64,000 nt of DNA, taken from the NCBI GenBank assembly GCA_020850695.1, contig JADZEF010000273.1:1-64000 (forward strand), read 5' to 3'. Positions 58,155-64,000 of the stretch are shown here, in pieces. This DNA is from Planctomycetaceae bacterium. Its GTDB lineage: Bacteria; Planctomycetota; Planctomycetia; Planctomycetales; Planctomycetaceae. The notes under the pieces were generated by a model, which saw only the letters and a program-made list of their open reading frames with translations, was not told the DNA's origin and did no database searches. Position numbers and translations under genes: made by a program. The first letter of the stretch is position 1. The number at the start of each line of letters is the position of its first letter.

Positions 58155-59087
58155 ATGATCCGCACCCGCCGTCTGGGCAAGACCGACCTTCATCTCCCCA
58201 TCCTCAGTTTTGGCGCGTCGTCGCTGGGGCAGGAGTTCCGCCCCGTCGCGCTCGACGACGCACTGGAGAGCGTGCGAGTCGCGCTGGATGGCGGACTCAA
58301 TTTCATCGACACGTCTCCTTTTTACGGGCGCGGAGCGAGCGAGGTGCTGCTGGGAATCGCGCTCCGCGGCGTGCCGCGATCGAGTTACACCCTCTGCACG
58401 AAGCTCGGGCGATACGACCTCGCCCACTTCGACTTCTCAGCGAAGCGCGTCGCCGAGAGCGTCGATGTGTCGCTCCATCGGCTCGGCACCGACCATCTCG
58501 ACATCATCCTCTGCCACGACATCGAATTCGTTCCGATGCAGCAGATCGTCGATGAAACCATCCCCGCCATGCGCCGCATCCAGCAGCAGGGCAAGGTGCG
58601 GTACATCGGCTTCAGCGGGTATCCACAAAAGATCTTCCCGTTCATCTGCGACCAGATCGACGTCGACTGCGTGCTGAGCTACAACCAGTACACGCTCCAG
58701 AACACGCGGTTTGCCGACACGATCCCGTACCTTAAGAAAAAGGGAGTCGGCGTGATGAACGCGGGACCGTTCAGCGCCCGGCTGCTGACCAACGCCCCGC
58801 TGCCGAAGTGGCTGAAGGAGCCCGAAGAGGTGAAGGCGGCCGCCCGCCGCGCCGCGGAGCACTGTGCGTCCCGCGGGGTTGATATCGCGAAGCTCGCGCT
58901 CCAGTTCTGCCTCGATAACGAGGACATCACGACGACGGTGAGCGGAAGCGCTAACCCCGCCAACATCCGCAACTGGATCCAATGGGCGAGCGAACCGCTC
59001 GACCGGCAACTTCTGGCCGAGGTCCAGGCGATCTTCGCCCCGGTGCGGAACATTGGCCACATGGAAGGGCTGTCGGAGAACAATTGA
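58155..59087 (+). CDS. Aldo/keto reductase, L-fucose/L-galactose dehydrogenase-like
   Basis: A 310-residue NAD(P)-dependent oxidoreductase of the AKR fold: GLNFIDTSPFYG with catalytic Asp and Tyr, the Lys in LCTKLG, HDIEF with the His, and a nucleotide-binding C-terminal part with TTTVSGSANPANI. Its shape and neighbours recall D-threo-aldose 1-dehydrogenase (L-fucose dehydrogenase) and L-galactose dehydrogenase. fucU lies just upstream, which supports an L-fucose route. The ATG at 58155 is chosen; the frame to 57717 runs through fucU and is spurious. Confidence 0.88.
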   Translation: MIRTRRLGKTDLHLPILSFGASSLGQEFRPVALDDALESVRVALDGGLNFIDTSPFYGRGASEVLLGIALRGVPRSSYTLCTKLGRYDLAHFDFSAKRVAESVDVSLHRLGTDHLDIILCHDIEFVPMQQIVDETIPAMRRIQQQGKVRYIGFSGYPQKIFPFICDQIDVDCVLSYNQYTLQNTRFADTIPYLKKKGVGVMNAGPFSARLLTNAPLPKWLKEPEEVKAAARRAAEHCASRGVDIAKLALQFCLDNEDITTTVSGSANPANIRNWIQWASEPLDRQLLAEVQAIFAPVRNIGHMEGLSENN

Positions 59088-59094
59088 CGTCGTC

Positions 59095-59225
59095 GTAGCA
59101 CGGGCACTCATGCCCGTGCGATAAGCGGGACGGTTCGCCCTGACGCCTCGAAGCGTGCGGTTTGATGCAGCACTTCCACTTCGAGTTGCCAATCGGTTTC
59201 GCACGGGCATGAGTGCCCGTGCTAC
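59095..59225. repeat. Perfect 26-bp inverted pair of CACGGGCA palindromes
   Basis: GTAGCACGGGCACTCATGCC plus CGTGCG on the left (59095-59120) and the exact complement on the right (59200-59225). Each arm is itself palindromic. It is the best-preserved member of the family at 33118 and 34674. It lies in the 248-base gap between the aldo/keto reductase and the epimerase. Confidence 0.9.
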
Positions 59226-59335
59226 GGATCCCGCAATCGTCCGTCGCTGTCGAGCGATCTGCGCACAACATACACTGCGGTTCGACGTGCGGCCGACGTC
59301 GCGCAACGGAGATCGAGTTCGCAAAGGATACATGG

Positions 59336-60337
59336 ATGTCAGACCTGATGCTGGTGACGGGGGCGACCGGTCTGGTCGGCAGTCATGTGGTCGAAGAGGC
59401 GCGGCGCCGCGGGCGGAACGTTCGCGTGCTGGTGCGGCGTTCGAGCGACACGCGGCTGCTCGATTCGTGGGGGGTCGAGAAAGCCTATGGCGACCTGGGG
59501 GACACCGCCTCGCTGCCGGCGGCCGTGACCGGCGTCACGCACATCGTCCACTGTGCGGCGAAGGTGGGAGACTGGGGACCGATCGAGGGCTATCGCGACA
59601 TCAATGTGCGGGCGCTCGAGGTCCTGTTGAAGTCGGCCGAAACGACGGGCGTGCTCAAGCGGTTCATCCACATCAGCTCGCTGGGGGTGTATCCCGCCCG
59701 CGACCATCACGGGACCGACGAGTCGGAGCCGGTCAGCGCCACAGGGATCGATGGCTACACGCTGACGAAGGTCGAGGCCGAACAGCTTGTGCTGAAGCAT
59801 GTGGCCGACCATCAGCTGCCGGCCACGGTGCTGCGTCCGGGGTTCATCTACGGCCCGCGCGATCGGACGGTGCTTCCGCGGATCATCGACCGGCTCAAGT
59901 CGAAGGGCTTCGCCTATCTTGGCTCCGGCCAGAAGCTGATGAACAACACGTTCGTGGGCAACCTGGTCGATGCGATCTTCCTGGCGCTCGACAAGCCCGA
60001 GACGATCGGCCGCGTCTACAACATCACGGATGGCCGGCTGGTGACGAAGAAGGAGTTCGTCGGATCGATTGCGCGGCTCGCCGGGTTGCCCGAGCCGACG
60101 AAGCATGTTCCGCTTCCCGTGGCCCGGGCGCTGGCGACCTTGATGGAAGGGACATGGCGATTGCTTCGCAGGAAGGAGGCGCCGCTCCTGTCCGGGGCGC
60201 GGATCAAGTTCCTCGGGCTGAACCTCGACTACTCGATCGACCGCGCCCGCCGCGAGCTGGGCTACGAGCCGCGCGTCCTGTTCGAGGAGGCCATCACGCG
60301 CACGATGGAATGGTTTCGCGCGGAAGGAATGATCTGA
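59336..60337 (+). CDS. NAD-dependent epimerase / 3-beta-hydroxysteroid dehydrogenase-like protein
   Basis: A 333-residue extended SDR: the Rossmann motif VTGATGLVGSHVVEEA opens the protein, then the Ser in HISSLGVYP and the catalytic Tyr-x-x-x-Lys in YTLTK. A GFIYGPRDR segment and a substrate-domain end with ELGYEPR complete it. It is close to dihydroflavonol reductase and hydroxysteroid dehydrogenase types; the substrate is unknown. AAGGA lies about eight bases before the ATG at 59336. Upstream in-frame codons to 59213 overlap the palindrome and are not used. Confidence 0.92.
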   Translation: MSDLMLVTGATGLVGSHVVEEARRRGRNVRVLVRRSSDTRLLDSWGVEKAYGDLGDTASLPAAVTGVTHIVHCAAKVGDWGPIEGYRDINVRALEVLLKSAETTGVLKRFIHISSLGVYPARDHHGTDESEPVSATGIDGYTLTKVEAEQLVLKHVADHQLPATVLRPGFIYGPRDRTVLPRIIDRLKSKGFAYLGSGQKLMNNTFVGNLVDAIFLALDKPETIGRVYNITDGRLVTKKEFVGSIARLAGLPEPTKHVPLPVARALATLMEGTWRLLRRKEAPLLSGARIKFLGLNLDYSIDRARRELGYEPRVLFEEAITRTMEWFRAEGMI

Positions 60338-60373
60338 TGTGCGTTTTTCGCGTGGCGGAGCGAAAGACGGTCA

Positions 60374-63205
60374 TCACCATTCGTAGCGTGTCGTCACCAC
60401 GGCCTTGCCCCCCTCGAACGTCAGCGGCACGATCAGCTCGCTGAGGTTTTCCACCTTGCGGATGCTGGGGACGCCGCCCGCCGCCTTCACCGTCAGCTTC
60501 AGCAGCTTGTCGACCAGGAATGACCCGTCGTCCTGCGGCTCGATCCGCTCGGCCGTCATCACCCGGTGCCACATTGGCTCGATCGGCTTGTCTCCCGCCT
60601 TTTCGGTCGACAGCGAAATCGTCCGCGCAAGAGACGGGTAGGGCTTCGCCGCCACCGGCCGGATCGCATCCTCGACACTCACCACCGCTCCGCCGGCCTG
60701 CGTGATGTCGTAGCGGAAGACGGGCCGACGATTGTCGTCGAGCCGATAGCCGCGGAAGTGATAGCCCTGCTCCTTCGGCGAGCTCCCCGGCCAGGCGGCC
60801 GATCCGCTCGGCAGCGCCGCAAACGGAGCCCCCTTCGGCAGCGCCACGATGTTGTCTCCCAGCGGGGTCTGGAACCCCGGGCCGCGGCCCACCCAGTGCT
60901 TCGACGCATCGATGAACTGGTTCTGCCAGATCAGACCGAGGCTGAAGCCGTCCGCATCCCACGCGTAGTGGACCTTCTCTGGAAAGCCGACCGCGATCCC
61001 GCGCGGGCTCAGTCCCTGGATGAAGTTGCGATACACGATCGGATCTTTCTCAGGGATCAACTCGATCGGATCGGGAATGATCCCCGCGGGCACGGCCGCT
61101 CGCGTCCCATCGGTCAAGTACTGCCACACGGTCGAAAGCTGCACATTGGGCTTGCCGCCGTAGATTGTCGGCTGAATGCTCACTCCATTGGGGAAGGCCG
61201 ACGGCATGCGGGTGCCGGGGCGATACTTCTGCGGGTTGATCATGTACCGCAGGAACCAGTCCTCGCGCAGGCGGCTGGTCATCGTCGTCAGGTCGACCGC
61301 CTGGATGCCGGTCGCTTTGTGCGGGTTGAAGTTGTGACACTTCACGCACGCCAGCCCCTTTTCGCCCACCAGCAGTCGGCCCGTCAGCTTCACCCGCTGG
61401 ATCGGCTCGTCGGGAAGTTCTTCCGTCGATTCGGTCCGCTGGTCGGCCTTCTCGAATGCCGCCGTCAGGTGCCCCACGTTGTTGCCGCCGAACCGCGGCA
61501 TCCGCGTGAGCATGTAAGGGCGGTCTTTCGCCCCGTTATTGAGGACGTTGTTGAGATAACCCGTCTGGAGCTTGTCGCCGATGCCGGTGAGGTGCGGGGG
61601 GATGCGTCCTTCGTCCCCCATCTCCTTGATCGTTCCCTGGAACAGCTCATCGATGGCGACCGCAGGACCGCCGAACTTCTCGCGCTCGTGGCAGGCCAGG
61701 CAGTTGAACGCGGCCATTGTGCGTGCGATGGATTCCTTCGGCTCGAGCGGCTTGGGGGCCGGAGCCGACAGCGCCGCCCGAATGGCCTCGCGTTGCGGGG
61801 CGGTCAGCTTGTAGTCGGGAACATTCCCCGGAATCGTCTCGGCGAGGCAGCCCTTCGCCAGGTCGAGCTTCGCGATGGCCGGCGCTTCAAGGATCGAATC
61901 CCCGTCCTTGCGGTCATCCTTCAACTGGTGGCATTTCACGCAGCCGGCCGAAACGAACTGCCGCTTCCCCTGCTTCGCCAGCTCGGGATCGAACGAAAAC
62001 GTCGGATCGTTCTTCGCCGGTTGAGCAGGTTCCTTCGTCAGCGTGATTGACCCCGCGACCGGTTGCCGTGACAGGCCGGACCCTTCGATCTCCACCGTCA
62101 GCTCGGCACCGCCACCCGCTTGAGTGAAATCGACCGCGATGGGATGCGCTCCCGCGGAAAGCTTCGTGCGACCCGACACCACGCTGTAAGGATGCACGCC
62201 GTCGTTGAGCGCGACCTGTTTCCCATCAATCGTCAGGCGGCTCCCGTCGTCCGATCCGAGATGGAACTGATAGTCTCCTTCCTTCGCGATCTGCAGGAAG
62301 CCCTCGAACCGCAAGCCATATTCGCCGGGCCGTGGGGAGACGCCGAGATCGAAGCCCGATGCGGTGCCGGTCGCCTTCGGCTTCATGCTGGTGAAGTCGG
62401 GGACCGTCGGGAAGTTTCCTTCGTAGTAGGCGTACTTGGTGTTCGGTTCGACTTTGATCCCCCGCAGCAGGTAGTTCGCGAGGTCGCGGGCGTCCTTGTC
62501 TTCGAGGTTGAGGTGGGGCATGCGGCCCGAGGGACGCGTCTTGAGCGGGTCCCGCAGGAAGTCGGTCAGGCTGGCGATGCTGTACTTGAGAGTCAACTCA
62601 CCCAGCGGGACCGCAGTGGCGAACGGCTTCGCCCCTTCGCGGCGCGAGCCGTGGCAGGCCACGCACCCCACCTTGTGGAACGTCTCGGCCCCGCGCGTGG
62701 CGGCCCCTGTATCGGGCGCGGTGTGCCGCAGCGCCCCCGTCGCCGCGAGGTAGTGCACCAGCGGCTCGGTCGCCTTGGCTCGCTCGGCTTCCGAGCCGTG
62801 GTAGATCTCGGGCATGGTCGTCCCAGACTTCACGCCGTGCGGGTCGGCCAGAAACTTCCTGAGGAAATCGACCGTCACCCGCGATCCGATGCCGTCCAGC
62901 ACCGGCGCCTGCTTGAGGAACAGGACGCTCTTCAGCTCCTTCGACGGCTCATGACACGACAGGCAGTTCAGCTCCCCCAGCAGCACATAGCCCGATTCCC
63001 GCTGCGCGGTCTTCGGATCGGGCTTCGGCGTGTCGTCCTCTTCGTCGTCGAACGTTGGCTTCTTCGCCGGATCTTTCAGAAGGCGTTCAAAGCCGGGAAC
63101 GACCGGTCCGGCGGAAAGGCTTTCGACGAGGCCGAGAAGTGCGAGCGATCCGATTACGGAAACCAGGAACGGACGAAGCACCCGGACGAAGACAGACAGC
63201 GGCAT
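60374..63205 (-). CDS. Secreted penta-haem cytochrome with PA14 domain
   Basis: About 943 residues with an N-terminal signal helix (LRPFLVSVIGSLALLG). Five CxxCH haem sites lie at Cys81, Cys181, Cys422, Cys502 and Cys620. Between the second and third is a PA14-like beta-barrel (about 255-395: YEGNFPTVPDF...GDYQFHLGSDDGSRLTIDG), a carbohydrate-binding fold. The C-terminal 300 residues form a large beta-rich domain. The layout suggests electron transfer linked to glycan binding outside the inner membrane; that is inference. ATG 63205 begins the signal peptide; the frame to 63304 has no support. Confidence 0.9.
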   Translation of the reverse strand: MPLSVFVRVLRPFLVSVIGSLALLGLVESLSAGPVVPGFERLLKDPAKKPTFDDEEDDTPKPDPKTAQRESGYVLLGELNCLSCHEPSKELKSVLFLKQAPVLDGIGSRVTVDFLRKFLADPHGVKSGTTMPEIYHGSEAERAKATEPLVHYLAATGALRHTAPDTGAATRGAETFHKVGCVACHGSRREGAKPFATAVPLGELTLKYSIASLTDFLRDPLKTRPSGRMPHLNLEDKDARDLANYLLRGIKVEPNTKYAYYEGNFPTVPDFTSMKPKATGTASGFDLGVSPRPGEYGLRFEGFLQIAKEGDYQFHLGSDDGSRLTIDGKQVALNDGVHPYSVVSGRTKLSAGAHPIAVDFTQAGGGAELTVEIEGSGLSRQPVAGSITLTKEPAQPAKNDPTFSFDPELAKQGKRQFVSAGCVKCHQLKDDRKDGDSILEAPAIAKLDLAKGCLAETIPGNVPDYKLTAPQREAIRAALSAPAPKPLEPKESIARTMAAFNCLACHEREKFGGPAVAIDELFQGTIKEMGDEGRIPPHLTGIGDKLQTGYLNNVLNNGAKDRPYMLTRMPRFGGNNVGHLTAAFEKADQRTESTEELPDEPIQRVKLTGRLLVGEKGLACVKCHNFNPHKATGIQAVDLTTMTSRLREDWFLRYMINPQKYRPGTRMPSAFPNGVSIQPTIYGGKPNVQLSTVWQYLTDGTRAAVPAGIIPDPIELIPEKDPIVYRNFIQGLSPRGIAVGFPEKVHYAWDADGFSLGLIWQNQFIDASKHWVGRGPGFQTPLGDNIVALPKGAPFAALPSGSAAWPGSSPKEQGYHFRGYRLDDNRRPVFRYDITQAGGAVVSVEDAIRPVAAKPYPSLARTISLSTEKAGDKPIEPMWHRVMTAERIEPQDDGSFLVDKLLKLTVKAAGGVPSIRKVENLSELIVPLTFEGGKAVVTTRYEW

Positions 63206-63380
63206 CGGCGACCTCAATGCGACGGCGGGAGCACAGCGAGGCGTGACAGAGCGAAACCAGCAGACGGACCGCGGAGTGTACTGGCATTTCGCGAGACGCG
63301 GCAACCCGCCGACCGTGGGGCAGGCGCCCCGGTTGCTCTGCGCCGCAGCTGGGGAGAGGCATTTCGGAGTGCGTCGTCGT

Positions 63381-64000
63381 CTACGGCTGCACCGAGAAGT
63401 GGCACGACAGCCCGCCCGCCGCCGGGATGTACGTGTTGCGCACGTAGTCCATCACCATGCGGTCGGCGTTGAACCGCCAGCCGAGCGTGCGGATGGCCCG
63501 CCGCATCCGCTGGATCCACTCCTGCGGCAGGCCGTCCGCATCGTGCCGGTAGTAGATGGGGATGACTTCGTTCTTCAGGACTTCGTAGAGTGACTTCATA
63601 TCGCGCTCGTCCTGCACGTCGGTGTTGACGTGCGTGCGGCCGTTGCCGATCGCGAAGCCGTTGAGGCCGTCGTAGGCTTCGGCCCACCAGCCGTCGAGGA
63701 TCGAGCAGTTGAGCCCGCCGTTGAGAACCACCTTCTGGCCGCTGGTCCCCGAGGCTTCGAGCGGGCGGCGCGGGTTATTGAGCCACACGTCGACCCCCTG
63801 CACCAGGTGCCGGGCGAGATTGATGTCGTAGTCTTCGAGCACCACGACGCGGTTCTTGAACTCGGGCTGCTGCGAGACGCGATAGACGCGCTGGATGAGC
63901 TGCTTGCCCGGCTGGTCGGCCGGGTGGGCCTTGCCTGCGAAGATGAACTGCACCGGGCGGTCGACGTCGTTGATCAGCTTCAGGATCATGTCGAGATCAC
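63381..64000 (-). CDS. Alpha-glucan phosphorylase, C-terminal part (cut by window edge)
   Basis: Phosphorolyses glycogen or maltodextrin to glucose 1-phosphate. Only about the last 205 residues are in the window. FIFAGKAHPADQPGKQLIQR, WLNNPRRPLEASGTSGQK, then VVLNGGLNCSILDGWWAEAYDG and FAIGNG are the hallmarks of the short-type alpha-glucan phosphorylases of this family, including the pyridoxal-phosphate and substrate-binding stretch. The gene ends at 63381; its start lies beyond 64000. It is on the same strand as the penta-haem cytochrome gene, 176 bases upstream of it. Confidence 0.93.
   Translation of the reverse strand, partial: DLDMILKLINDVDRPVQFIFAGKAHPADQPGKQLIQRVYRVSQQPEFKNRVVVLEDYDINLARHLVQGVDVWLNNPRRPLEASGTSGQKVVLNGGLNCSILDGWWAEAYDGLNGFAIGNGRTHVNTDVQDERDMKSLYEVLKNEVIPIYYRHDADGLPQEWIQRMRRAIRTLGWRFNADRMVMDYVRNTYIPAAGGLSCHFSVQP

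Overview
The window is high-GC bacterial chromosome, most likely from a planctomycete. The clearest markers are the planctomycete-type secreted cytochromes (a PSCyt1/DUF1549/DUF1553 protein at 22563-26237, a DUF1549/DUF1553 protein with Ig-like repeats at 34769-37231, and a penta-haem cytochrome with a PA14 domain at 60374-63205). A DUF1552 protein, a DUF1559 prepilin-like protein, and tetrahydromethanopterin-type C1 genes in a non-methanogen point the same way. Genus and species cannot be named from this sequence.

Layout. 1-850: a broken integrase remnant and a tRNA with a UAU anticodon. 852-8517: leuS, a lipoprotein, a DUF3293 protein, an ATP-grasp-like protein and cysE. 8753-17406: an envelope/export neighbourhood with a secreted protein, a short SecA-like ATPase, a GAF-HlyD fusion and a divergent HlyD-type adaptor. 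17447-22372: a DUF2007/zinc-ribbon/rhomboid/TPR fusion and a fused ABC-2 exporter. 22563-29592: a giant cytochrome, a 6-pyruvoyl-tetrahydropterin synthase family enzyme, an XRE regulator with a ligand-binding-like domain and a Ser/Thr kinase. 29898-37231: a two-gene ABC importer without its binding protein, DUF1552, a WD40 protein and a DUF1549 cytochrome. 37600-46161: a pseudouridine synthase, GlpD, a BLUF photoreceptor, an SDR and an MFS transporter ending in a textbook terminator. 46409-49374: a hypothetical gene and uvrB. 49567-54368: a formylmethanofuran dehydrogenase cluster. 54548-64000: a DUF1559 protein, an EamA permease, FucU plus an aldo/keto reductase, an NAD-dependent epimerase, the penta-haem cytochrome and the end of an alpha-glucan phosphorylase.

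Main finding. The formylmethanofuran dehydrogenase cluster (minus strand: fwdD-like, fhcB/fwdB, fhcA/fwdA, fhcC/fwdC) has an in-frame TGA at codon 116 of fhcB. Codon 116 is where this molybdopterin-enzyme family carries its metal-ligating Cys or Sec. The flanking residues are x-His-Gly-Pro, as in selenocysteine formate dehydrogenases. A 7-bp hairpin with an AGUU loop lies 18 nt after the TGA, within the range expected of a bacterial SECIS element. Conventional gene calling would split the gene in two or call it a pseudogene. Together with the N-terminal Fe-S cysteines and the separate dinucleotide-binding subunit, this suggests a redox-active Mo/W selenoenzyme rather than the metal-free hydrolytic Fhc of methylotrophic proteobacteria. 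No selenocysteine machinery genes and no formyltransferase (fhcD/ftr) lie in the window.

The second theme is repeats. Many intergenic gaps carry tandem 7-nt units (GGGTTGA, CTACCCA, GGAGTCA, TTGGTCA types), often as facing inverted arrays, plus several palindrome families. The CCCTCAA heptamer also sits inside leuS and inside the DUF1553 part of the giant cytochrome. There it is stop-free and encodes the same cyclic heptapeptide in any reading frame.
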